Assembly (NCBI GenBank): GCA_005223145.1
Contig: NJBL01000018.1
Span: 1,161-36,636, forward strand
Direction of reading: 5' to 3'
DNA length: 35,476 bases
From: a bacterium (candidate division B38) B3_B38
GTDB taxonomy: Bacteria; Acidobacteriota; B3-B38; Guanabaribacteriales; B3-B38
Part shown: positions 19,911 through 28,429 of the stretch, piece after piece
Layout: the number at the start of each line of letters is the position of its first letter
Numbering within the stretch: position 1 is the stretch's first letter
The notes under the pieces: model-generated
What the model saw: only the letters and a program-made list of their open reading frames with translations
What the model was told of the DNA's origin: nothing
Databases searched by the model: none
Translations under genes and position numbers: made by a program

Positions 19911-20117
19911 TCCCCCTTCGTGGAAAAAGAGATTGAGTAGAAATTCCTTCCTCAGAGGAGCATTCCATCTCCCTGATTGCTCCTCCTGGGTTTTTGCTCC
20001 TATGAGGCTACCCGCGCGCAAATAACATATAAAGAGTCTTTCATTAATAATAACCCAGCAATTAACCCATGTCAATTGGTTAAGGAGGGTGTTAGCCTCT
20101 TTTTAGGGCCCATATTT

Positions 20118-20181
20118 ACAAATATTTGTCAATTAGACCATTTTATAGCAAATTTATCTTGACAAATGACAATTATTGTTA
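20118..20181. promoter_or_regulatory. palindromic candidate operator sites in the pilB promoter region
   Basis: Perfect 12-bp palindrome ACAAATATTTGT (20118-20129) and TGACAATTATTGTTA (20167-20181) inside the promoter spacer, resembling TGACAATATTTGTCA upstream of pilA. Confidence 0.4.
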
Positions 20182-20190
20182 TATTATAAT
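20159..20190 (+). promoter_or_regulatory. sigma70-type promoter upstream of pilB
   Basis: TTGACA (20159-20164), 17-bp spacer, TATTAT (20182-20187, overlapping TATAAT 20185-20190), ~40 bp before the pilB ATG. Confidence 0.6.
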
Positions 20191-20227
20191 TAAAATTTTA
20201 GAATCGTCTGCATGTTAGGGGTATGTT

Positions 20228-21943
20228 ATGCCAGTTAAAGTAGGGCAGCTATTGGTCTCTGCAGGCATTATCACCATGGATCAGCTGAGGGAAGCCCTGG
20301 AGTCCCAGAGGTGTAATGGGGGGAAGCTGGGGGGGGTGCTGGTTAAGCTGGGACATGTTGAGGAAGAGACCATTGCTACCCTCTTGAGCGAGCAGTATGG
20401 CATTCCCTTTGTTGACCTTAACGGCTGCGAGATTGAACCCAGTGTCATCAACCTTATCCCTTCGGAAATCTGTCTGAAATACGAGCTTATTCCCATCGAG
20501 CGGACCGGTTCTACCCTTACGGTGGCCATGGTTGACCCCACCAATGTTTACTCCTTGGATGATATCAAGTTTATGACCGGCTTAAATATCGAACCGGTAA
20601 TCGCCCTGGAGAGTTCCGTCAGGGAAGCTATTGAGCGATATTATGGGACGGCGTATGATGAGAAGTTGAAGGAGGTCATGGGGGACCTAAACGGGGTGGA
20701 TGATGGTTCTATCGAGATAAGGGGCGAGGAGGAGGAGATTGACATAGACGAGCTGGAGAAGGCCTCGGGAGAAGCTCCCGTGGTGAAGCTGGTCAACCTT
20801 ATACTTAGCGAAGCGGTCAAGAGGGGAGCCAGCGATATTCATATTGAGCCTTATGAGAAGAATTTCCGCGTCCGCTTTCGGATAGACGGGGTCCTTTATG
20901 AGATGATGAAGCTCCCTCTGAAGTTCAAGAATGCCATTACCTCCAGGGTCAAGATTCTCTCTCAGCTGGATATATCGGAGAAAAGGCTCCCTCAGGATGG
21001 GAGGATTCTCCTCAAGATAAAGACCACCAGCGGCATAAAGGAGCTTGATTTGAGGGTATCGGTCCTCCCGACCCTTTATGGTGAGAAGGTGGTAATGCGG
21101 CTGCTTGACCGCGACCAGCTGATGCTTGATATGACCAAGCTCGGCTTCGAGTCCGACTCCCTGGAAAAGTTTGAAAAGGCTATTCAGAATCCTTATGGAA
21201 TGATACTGGTTACCGGGCCAACCGGTAGTGGTAAGACCAACACCCTTTACTCTGCTCTGGGCAAGCTCAACATTGCTGATACCAATATCCTTACCGCTGA
21301 AGACCCGGTGGAATTCAACCTGATGGGGATTAACCAGGTTCAGATGAAGGAACGGATTGGGCTGAACTTTGCCACCGCTCTGAGGTCGTTTCTCCGGCAG
21401 GACCCCAATATAATCATGGTGGGTGAGATAAGGGACTTTGAAACTGCAGAAGTTGCCATAAAGGCAGCCCTCACGGGACACCTTGTATTAAGCACCCTCC
21501 ATACTAACGACGCCCCCAGCTCCATTAACCGGCTGATGAACATGGGGATCGAGCCCTTTCTGGTTTCATCTTCGGTGCTCCTTATATGTGCACAGAGGTT
21601 GGTAAGACGGATCTGTACCGAGTGCAAGGAAGAGCTCAAAGTGCCTCCCGAAGCCCTGATTGATATAGGTTTCTCCCCCGATGAGGTTTCCCACCTCAAG
21701 GTCTACCGGGGTGAAGGATGCCCTAAATGCACTAACACCGGATATAAAGGGAGGATAGGGCTTTTTGAGGCTATGGAGATGACCGTTGCCATTCAGGAAA
21801 TGGTCCTCCAGGGTGCTTCCACCCTGGAGCTGAAAAATAAAGCTTTAGAAGAGGGAATGATAACCCTCAGAGAGAGTGGGCTTTGTAAGATTCGCCAAGG
21901 GATTACCACCGTTGAGGAGGTATTAAGAGAAACCATCAAATAG
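20228..21943 (+). CDS. pilB: type IV pilus assembly ATPase PilB (GspE family)
   Basis: MshEN-type N-terminus, GPTGSGKTNTLYSAL Walker A, Asp/His boxes, MVGEIRDFETAE, ALTGHLVLSTLHTND, C-terminal CTEC...CPKC zinc motif. Confidence 0.95.
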   Translation: MPVKVGQLLVSAGIITMDQLREALESQRCNGGKLGGVLVKLGHVEEETIATLLSEQYGIPFVDLNGCEIEPSVINLIPSEICLKYELIPIERTGSTLTVAMVDPTNVYSLDDIKFMTGLNIEPVIALESSVREAIERYYGTAYDEKLKEVMGDLNGVDDGSIEIRGEEEEIDIDELEKASGEAPVVKLVNLILSEAVKRGASDIHIEPYEKNFRVRFRIDGVLYEMMKLPLKFKNAITSRVKILSQLDISEKRLPQDGRILLKIKTTSGIKELDLRVSVLPTLYGEKVVMRLLDRDQLMLDMTKLGFESDSLEKFEKAIQNPYGMILVTGPTGSGKTNTLYSALGKLNIADTNILTAEDPVEFNLMGINQVQMKERIGLNFATALRSFLRQDPNIIMVGEIRDFETAEVAIKAALTGHLVLSTLHTNDAPSSINRLMNMGIEPFLVSSSVLLICAQRLVRRICTECKEELKVPPEALIDIGFSPDEVSHLKVYRGEGCPKCTNTGYKGRIGLFEAMEMTVAIQEMVLQGASTLELKNKALEEGMITLRESGLCKIRQGITTVEEVLRETIK

Positions 21944-22024
21944 AACAAAGAGGGGCTCTCGCCCCAAGCCCTGGTAGAGAGGGGCTTCGGAACATTTATC
22001 TATTATGCGATGGAGGGTAAATGA

Positions 22025-23143
22025 ATGGACCTGCACCAATTACTGAAAATTATGGTAGAAGAAGGGGGAACCGACCTCCATATTACTACCAATTCTCCGG
22101 CTCAGATAAGAATTGATGGAGAGTTGAGAGCCCTCAACCTCCCTCCCCTGACTCCGGCGGAGACCAAGCGTTTAGCTTACAGCATACTCACTGACACCCA
22201 GAAGCGCTTCTTTGAGGAGAATCTGGAGATCGACCTGTCTTTTGGGATAAAGGGACTGGCGAGATTCCGCTGCAATGTATTCAACCAGCGGGGAGCTGTG
22301 GCGGCTGCTTTCCGGGCTATTCCCTGGAAGATTATGGATTTTCAGACCCTCGGTCTGCCCCGTATGGCAGCTAATATATGTCGAAAGCCGCGAGGTCTTA
22401 TTCTGGTAACCGGGCCCACTGGTTGCGGTAAATCGACCACCCTGGCATCGATGATTGATTTCATCAATCAGGAGAGACACTCTCACATTGTCACTATTGA
22501 AGACCCTATTGAATATCTACACCAGCATAAGAAAGCGATTGTCAATCAGAGAGAGATTCACTCCGACACCCACTCCTTCCCCAATGCCCTGAGGTCGGTT
22601 CTGAGGCAGGATCCCGATATCGTCCTTATAGGGGAGATGAGGGACCTGGAGACCATAGAGTCGGCGCTCCGCATTGCCGAAACCGGGCACCTCACCTTCG
22701 CCACCCTCCACACCAACTCAGCCGCTCAGACCATAAATCGTATTGTCGATGTCTTCCCCTCGCATCAGCAGGGACAGGTGAGAGCGCAGCTCTCCTTTGT
22801 ACTGGAGGGTATCCTGTGCCAGGCGCTGCTTCCCAAAGCCGGTGGCAAAGGGAGGATTCTGGCTTTGGAGATATTGATACCCAACTCTGCCATTCGGAAC
22901 CTGATTCGAGAGGATAAGGTCCATCAAATCTATGCCACCATGCAGACAGGGCAGATTAGATACGGAATGCAGACCTTCAATCAATCTTTAGCCACCCTCT
23001 ATTTCCGCAAGCAGATCAGCCTGCAGACCGCCATGGCTGCTACATCCAATCCCGAGGAGTTGCAGGAACTTATCGACCGTGGGGTAGGGGTGGTTACCGG
23101 AGAGCTGCGAGCGAGCAAGAATAGAGTGAAAACAACTAAATAA
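22025..23143 (+). CDS. pilT: type IV pilus retraction ATPase PilT
   Basis: 372 aa; GPTGCGKSTTLASMIDFIN, HIVTIEDPIEYLH, LIGEMRDLETIESALRIAETGHLTFATLHTNSA. Confidence 0.95.
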   Translation: MDLHQLLKIMVEEGGTDLHITTNSPAQIRIDGELRALNLPPLTPAETKRLAYSILTDTQKRFFEENLEIDLSFGIKGLARFRCNVFNQRGAVAAAFRAIPWKIMDFQTLGLPRMAANICRKPRGLILVTGPTGCGKSTTLASMIDFINQERHSHIVTIEDPIEYLHQHKKAIVNQREIHSDTHSFPNALRSVLRQDPDIVLIGEMRDLETIESALRIAETGHLTFATLHTNSAAQTINRIVDVFPSHQQGQVRAQLSFVLEGILCQALLPKAGGKGRILALEILIPNSAIRNLIREDKVHQIYATMQTGQIRYGMQTFNQSLATLYFRKQISLQTAMAATSNPEELQELIDRGVGVVTGELRASKNRVKTTK

Positions 23144-23173
23144 CAGCTCCCTTAGGGAGAAAGGAGCACAGAA

Positions 23174-24376
23174 ATGGCAACCTATGCTTGGAAGGGTCGT
23201 AGCCGCACAGGGCATCTTCAAGAAGGGGTACTGGTAGCTGGCAGCAAGAGCCAGGCGATAATAAACCTACGGCGCCAGCAGATCATGGTAGTCAGCATCA
23301 AAGAGAAGGGTAGGGAAGTTGCCCTGCCCAAACTAAGAGGAGGGGTTAAGCAGAAGGAGCTGGCAGTTTTTGCCCGGCAACTCGCCTTTATGATTGATGC
23401 CGGACTCCCCCTGAACCAGGCCCTTGAGATCCTCGGGATGCAGCAGGACAACAAGACCTTCCAGAAGGTTCTCTTCCATGTGCGTCAGGATGTGGAAGCC
23501 GGGCTCTCTCTAACTGATGCCCTGAGAAACCACCCCCGGGTCTTTAACGAGCTGTTCTGCAATATGGTGTCAGCGGGGGAATCGGGTGGTATTCTGGATA
23601 CCATCTTGCAGAGGCTCTCTGTCCATCTGGAGAAGGCAGTCAAGCTGAGACGGGCCATTAAGTCGGCCATGATCTACCCTTCAGTGGTCATCTCGGTGGC
23701 GATTGCAGTGCTCATCATTATCCTGTGGAAGGTCATCCCCGTTTTTGGCGCTCTGTTCAGCAGTCTGGGCGCCCAGCTCCCTCTGCCAACCCGCATTCTG
23801 ATACAGGCGAGCAACTTCTTGGGGAACTACATTATCTTTATCATCATCACCCTGGCTTTGGTAGCCATCTCGCTTAGATACTATTACAGAACCTACAATG
23901 GGCGAAGGGTTATTGATGGGATGATGTTGAAGATACCTGTTATGGGGCTGCTTATCAAAAAGATAGGCATTGCCCGATTTTGTCGCACCCTGGGGACCCT
24001 CATAAGCAGCGGCGTGCCCATTCTGGATTCCATGGAAATCACTGCCAAGACCGCTGGCAATGCCATTCTGGAAGATGCCATCCTCAGGAGCAGAAAGAGC
24101 ATCGAGCAGGGGAAGACCATTTCTGACCCCCTAAAAGAGACTGACCTCTTCCCCCCAATGGTGACCCAGATGATAGCCGTAGGGGAGCATACCGGTGAGC
24201 TGGATAGCATGGTCACCAAGGTGGCCGATTTCTATGAGGAAGAGGTGGACAATTCCGTCGCCAACCTGCTGGCCTTGTTGGAGCCAGTAATGGTACTCTT
24301 CCTGGGGGTTACCATCGGGGGTATTGTGGTCTCCCTCTATATGCCGATTTTCAGCCTCATGGGAAAGATAACCTAA
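23174..24376 (+). CDS. pilC: type IV pilus inner-membrane platform protein PilC (GspF family)
   Basis: 400 aa; FARQLAFMIDAGLPLNQALEIL, MVSAGESGGILDTIL, MIAVGEHTGELDSMV, C-terminal TM segment LFLGVTIGGIVVSLYMPIF. Confidence 0.95.
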   Translation: MATYAWKGRSRTGHLQEGVLVAGSKSQAIINLRRQQIMVVSIKEKGREVALPKLRGGVKQKELAVFARQLAFMIDAGLPLNQALEILGMQQDNKTFQKVLFHVRQDVEAGLSLTDALRNHPRVFNELFCNMVSAGESGGILDTILQRLSVHLEKAVKLRRAIKSAMIYPSVVISVAIAVLIIILWKVIPVFGALFSSLGAQLPLPTRILIQASNFLGNYIIFIIITLALVAISLRYYYRTYNGRRVIDGMMLKIPVMGLLIKKIGIARFCRTLGTLISSGVPILDSMEITAKTAGNAILEDAILRSRKSIEQGKTISDPLKETDLFPPMVTQMIAVGEHTGELDSMVTKVADFYEEEVDNSVANLLALLEPVMVLFLGVTIGGIVVSLYMPIFSLMGKIT

Positions 24377-24442
24377 AGGTAATTTCCTCTTGACAGATGA
24401 GACCTAAGGGGAGGGGATTATCTTTTCATCGGAATGGAGAGG

Positions 24443-24451
24443 TGGTATAAT
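24443..24451 (+). promoter_or_regulatory. possible extended -10 promoter of pilS
   Basis: TGG-TATAAT (TGnTATAAT) at 24443-24451, ~50 bp before the pilS start. Confidence 0.4.
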
Positions 24452-24501
24452 AAAAAGAAAAAGTTCTTTTTCTGGATATATTTATTTTAAAAGGTGAGCA
24501 G

Positions 24502-26172
24502 GTGAATAAGAAGGGGAAAAGCGTATCTCTGGAGAGGAAGCTCCTGTGGTTGATGGGTCTGAGGGTGGTGATAATAACCACCCTCCTGGGGATCGCTATT
24601 TCAATTCAGATAATCCATCAGGAGGAGTTCCTCCCCTTTAATCCCCTCTATTACATAATCGGGCTTACCTATCTGCTCACCATAATCTACGCCCTTTTCT
24701 TCAATTACATTAAGGAGAGCTTCCTGGCTGCTCATCTTCAGATAATCGGCGACCTTCTCATCATATCCTTCCTGGTGTACCTTACCGGGGGGGTGAGAAG
24801 CTCCTTCAGCTTCCTCTATCTGATCTCCATCATATCAGCCAGCATCATCCTGTTTCGCCGGGGGGCTGTGTTGATGGCTGCCCTGAGCGGTATCCTTTAC
24901 TGCTCCCTGATTTTTTTTATGTATTACCAGATTTTCCCCGGCCCTTTTGACCTCGCTCAATTCTCGCGAAGGGAGATTTACTACAATGTGTTTCTCAACC
25001 TGTTCGGTTTCTTCACCATCGCCCTGTTGAGCAGCTATTTGTCGGAGAACCTCGAGGTCTTCAAGTTCAGACTGGAGAAGAAGAGCAAAGATTTTGTTGA
25101 TTTGAAGGCGTTCAATCAGCATATTATAGATTGTATGAGCAGCGGTCTCATCACCACCGACCTGAAGGGGAAGGTAATCTTGCTCAATAAGTCAGCCGAG
25201 CATGTTACCGGCTACCCTTGCAGCATGGTCAGAGGTAAGAACTTCTTCGAGTTGTTTAATGGGAGTCATGACGACCTGGAGGAGGTTAAGGAAAAGCTGG
25301 CTAAAAGGAGGGTGTACCGGTTTGACCGGTATTTCAACCACCGCACCGGGAAGAGGCTGTCCATAGGGATAAGCGCCACCCGCCTGATGATGAACGGAGA
25401 CAAAGATACTGGATACATATTCATCTTTCAAGACCTTACCGAGCTCAAGCGGCTGGAGGATGAGGTAAAGATAAAGGAGCGTATGGCTGCCATCGGGGAG
25501 ATGGCGGCAGGGATTGCCCATGAGATAAGGAACCCCCTGGCAGCTATGAGCGGTTCGGTACAGATACTTACCAGAAACCCGCTCCTCTCCCCGCAACAGC
25601 AGCGCCTTATGGATATCATCATTAAGGAATCGGAGAGATTAAACCTCACCATCAGCAACTTTTTGCAATATGCCAGGCCTGCCCCTCACCAGCCGGTTCC
25701 CACCAACATCTGGCGCCTTCTTCAGGAGACCATAACCCTTCTAAACAACAGCGAAGAGCGGAGACCCGACCACCGCATTATCCCCCAAAGCCCCGACACC
25801 GGGCTTACCTACCTCTGCGACCCCAATCAGATGAAGCAGGTCTTCTGGAATCTGGCTACCAATTCCCTGAAGGCGATGCCCGATGGCGGAGACCTCATAA
25901 TAGGGCTGGGGGCTAATAAAAAAGGAGGGCTGACCATCTCCTTCAAAGACGATGGGATAGGAATCTCGGATAAGGATATGGAGCGGCTTTTTCAGCCCTT
26001 CAGTAGTTCTTTCAAGCGGGGAACAGGCTTAGGAATGGCTATCGTTTATAGAATTATAAAAAACCATCAGGGACGAATTGAGGTGAAGAGGGGAACGGAG
26101 AAGGGGACGGAAGTCCTCATCCATCTCCCTCCCGTTGGCGAGGAGGGGGTCAAACAGACCGGGCATCAATAA
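24502..26172 (+). CDS. pilS: two-component sensor histidine kinase PilS
   Basis: N-terminal six-TM block, PAS, HisKA (AAGIAHEIRNPLAAMSGSVQIL), HATPase (GTGLGMAIVYRII); directly upstream of pilR. Confidence 0.9.
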   Translation: MNKKGKSVSLERKLLWLMGLRVVIITTLLGIAISIQIIHQEEFLPFNPLYYIIGLTYLLTIIYALFFNYIKESFLAAHLQIIGDLLIISFLVYLTGGVRSSFSFLYLISIISASIILFRRGAVLMAALSGILYCSLIFFMYYQIFPGPFDLAQFSRREIYYNVFLNLFGFFTIALLSSYLSENLEVFKFRLEKKSKDFVDLKAFNQHIIDCMSSGLITTDLKGKVILLNKSAEHVTGYPCSMVRGKNFFELFNGSHDDLEEVKEKLAKRRVYRFDRYFNHRTGKRLSIGISATRLMMNGDKDTGYIFIFQDLTELKRLEDEVKIKERMAAIGEMAAGIAHEIRNPLAAMSGSVQILTRNPLLSPQQQRLMDIIIKESERLNLTISNFLQYARPAPHQPVPTNIWRLLQETITLLNNSEERRPDHRIIPQSPDTGLTYLCDPNQMKQVFWNLATNSLKAMPDGGDLIIGLGANKKGGLTISFKDDGIGISDKDMERLFQPFSSSFKRGTGLGMAIVYRIIKNHQGRIEVKRGTEKGTEVLIHLPPVGEEGVKQTGHQ

Positions 26173-26200
26173 AACCGTATAAGAGAGGAGGTTCATACCC

Positions 26201-27574
26201 GTGGAGAGAATTATGGTGGTAGACGATGAGAAGAGCATGCGTGATTTTCTGTCCATAATGTTAGAGAAAGAGGGATACACGGTATCTGCCGCCAAAGACG
26301 GCACCGAAGCCAAGGGTCTCATTGATGGGGAACTCATCGACTTGGTCATCGCCGATATCAAGATGCCGGAAACAAACGGGATTGAGCTGCTGGAGTACAT
26401 CCGCCAGGTCTCCCCGGAGACCATCGTCATTATGATAACCGCTTACGCCTCCACCGAGACCGCCATCCAGGCCCTTAAGCTGGGTGCTTACGATTACATC
26501 ACCAAGCCATTCAATGTCGACGAGATCAGGATAATAATCGAGAAAGCTCTGGAGAAAAAGCGGCTTAAGGAGGAAAACATCTACCTCAAGAAAGAGCTCC
26601 AGCTCCGGGAGAGGCAGTACTTCGACAGCATCGTCGGAAAGAACAAGAAGATGGTCGCCCTATATCGCCTCATCGAACAGATTGCCCCCACCAACACCAC
26701 CGTCCTCATCTGCGGGGAAAGCGGCACCGGAAAGGAGCTTATCGCTCGAGCCATCCACTACCACAGCCCCCGCCGGGACAAGCAGTTTGTCTCCATCAAC
26801 TGCGGTGCCCTGCCAGAAACCCTGCTGGAGAGCGAGCTCTTCGGCTATCTCAAAGGGGCTTTCACCGGAGCCACCAGCAACAAAAAGGGTCTCTTTGAGG
26901 TGGCTAACGGAGGGAGCTTTCTGCTTGATGAGATAGGGGAGATGTCCCCATCTATGCAGGTGAAGCTCCTGAGGGTGCTGCAGGATAAGATCATCCGAAG
27001 GCTGGGAGGGCTTCAGGAAATCAAGGTTGATGTGCGTATCATCACCTCTACCAATCAGGACCTGCAGCGTCTGGTGGAGGAGAAGAAGTTCCGGGAAGAC
27101 CTCTTCTATCGTGTCAATGTGATGCAGATTCGCATACCGCCCCTGCGGGAGAGGAGGGACGATATACTGCTGCTGGCGAATCACTTCCTCAGTATTTTCA
27201 CCAAGGAAACCGGGAAGAATATCCAGGGGTTCCACGAGCAGACCAAAGCCTATCTGGAGAGTTACGACTGGCCGGGCAATGTGAGGGAGCTGGAGAATGT
27301 GGTGGAGAGAGCAGTGGCTTTGGAGACCACCAACCTCATTATGCCCGAAAGACTCCCCGAGAAGATATACCGGGACAAGATGCCCTCACCCGATTCCCCA
27401 TTTTACCTCCCTGACGAGGGGATGAAGCTGGAAGAGCATATCGTAAATATAAGGAAGAAGTTCATGGCCTCAGCCCTGGAGAAAGCAGGCGGGATGCAGA
27501 AGCGCGCCGCCGCCCTCTTGGGGATGACCTTCCGCTCCTTCCGATATTTTATCAAGAAATATGGCCTCCGCTGA
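26201..27574 (+). CDS. pilR: sigma54-dependent response regulator PilR (NtrC family)
   Basis: REC domain (MVVDDEKSMRDFLSIML), AAA+ domain with GESGTGKELIARAIH and GAFTGA (GYLKGAFTGATSNKKG), C-terminal Fis-type HTH. Confidence 0.94.
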   Translation: MERIMVVDDEKSMRDFLSIMLEKEGYTVSAAKDGTEAKGLIDGELIDLVIADIKMPETNGIELLEYIRQVSPETIVIMITAYASTETAIQALKLGAYDYITKPFNVDEIRIIIEKALEKKRLKEENIYLKKELQLRERQYFDSIVGKNKKMVALYRLIEQIAPTNTTVLICGESGTGKELIARAIHYHSPRRDKQFVSINCGALPETLLESELFGYLKGAFTGATSNKKGLFEVANGGSFLLDEIGEMSPSMQVKLLRVLQDKIIRRLGGLQEIKVDVRIITSTNQDLQRLVEEKKFREDLFYRVNVMQIRIPPLRERRDDILLLANHFLSIFTKETGKNIQGFHEQTKAYLESYDWPGNVRELENVVERAVALETTNLIMPERLPEKIYRDKMPSPDSPFYLPDEGMKLEEHIVNIRKKFMASALEKAGGMQKRAAALLGMTFRSFRYFIKKYGLR

Positions 27575-27605
27575 GCCCCTCATCAAGCCCTTATAGCTCC
27601 GTCCC

Positions 27606-27646
27606 AGTGACAATATTTGTCAGATAAAGTGCCACTATTTGTCAGA
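27606..27646 (+). promoter_or_regulatory. tandem 19-nt direct repeats, candidate PilR upstream activating sequence
   Basis: AGTGACAATATTTGTCAGA (27606-27624) and AGTGCCACTATTTGTCAGA (27628-27646): 17/19 identical, period 22 bp, ~110 bp upstream of the -24 element. Confidence 0.6.
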
Positions 27647-27756
27647 GGAGGGCGGAGAGCAACAGAATGGTAAGCAAAATAAGGCAAACCCTCACTCAAG
27701 CCTTCATTTTAGTAGAGTTGCAAAGAGTAAGGTTGAGAACGCAATAAGTCCTTTTC

Positions 27757-27772
27757 TGGCATATAAATTGCT
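27757..27772 (+). promoter_or_regulatory. sigma54 (-24/-12) promoter of pilA
   Basis: TGGCATATAAATTGCT: GG-N10-GC spacing and strong match to TGGCACG-N4-TTGCW, 60-70 bp before the pilin start. Confidence 0.8.
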
Positions 27773-27833
27773 CATTCTTATACTGAACTGATGAGGAAAA
27801 CAATTTAAAAAAATAAAAAGGGAAAGGAGGTGA

Positions 27834-28298
27834 GTGAAGAAAATGCTTAGCAAGCTGGTAAAGAAAAGAGAAGGGTTCACCCTGATCGAGCTGTTGATTG
27901 TGGTTGCCATCATCGGGATTATCGCCGCTATTGCGGTTCCGCAGCTTCTCAATGCCATCCAGAGAGCCAAGCAGAAGAGGACCATGGCTGATATGAGGTC
28001 TATCGGAGAGTCAATGGAGATCTATCAGATTGACTGGAATTTCTATCCTAAAGATTCTGACACTGAAGGGATCCGACTTCTGAACCCCGACTACATGAGG
28101 AATCCTCCGATAAATGATGCTTGGAACAACCCCTATGAATACACCCCATATGCAAATGACCAGGAGTATTCTATCATAAGCAATGGTCGAGATGCAACCC
28201 CAGGCGACCAATCACAGGGTGAAACTCACCTATTCGACGATGATATTATTTTCTCCAACGGGCAGTTTACACGATGGCCAGAAGGCGTGCAGAGGTGA
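27834..28298 (+). CDS. pilA: type IV major pilin / GspG-like prepilin
   Basis: Prepilin cleavage motif REG|FTLIELLIVVAIIGIIAAIAVPQLL; C-terminal DAWNNPYEYTP...YSIISNGRDATPG...DDDIIFSNGQF resembling GspG-type pseudopilins. Start GTG 27834 or ATG 27843, after AAAGGAGG. Confidence 0.9.
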   Translation: MKKMLSKLVKKREGFTLIELLIVVAIIGIIAAIAVPQLLNAIQRAKQKRTMADMRSIGESMEIYQIDWNFYPKDSDTEGIRLLNPDYMRNPPINDAWNNPYEYTPYANDQEYSIISNGRDATPGDQSQGETHLFDDDIIFSNGQFTRWPEGVQR

Positions 28299-28316
28299 GC
28301 TAATCTCCTTTGGAAA

Positions 28317-28346
28317 AGCAGCCCCTGAAATGGGGCTGCTTTTTTT
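28317..28346 (+). terminator. Rho-independent terminator after pilA
   Basis: AGCAGCCCC-tgaaat-GGGGCTGCT (9-bp perfect stem) followed by TTTTTT. Confidence 0.92.
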
Positions 28347-28429
28347 ATGTATCCGAAAATAAAGGGATTAGTGTTTTTTATGTCTGTTCTTGACTTATAA
28401 GCGGCGGTCTGGCATCATATATTTGATAA

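Noticed and set aside
20687-21481. 264-aa minus-strand ORF opposite pilB
   Set aside because: Fully antisense to an unmistakable PilB; composition looks like a shadow ORF from codon bias.
26660-27235. 191-aa ORF antisense to pilR
   Set aside because: Antisense shadow of the highly conserved AAA+ region.
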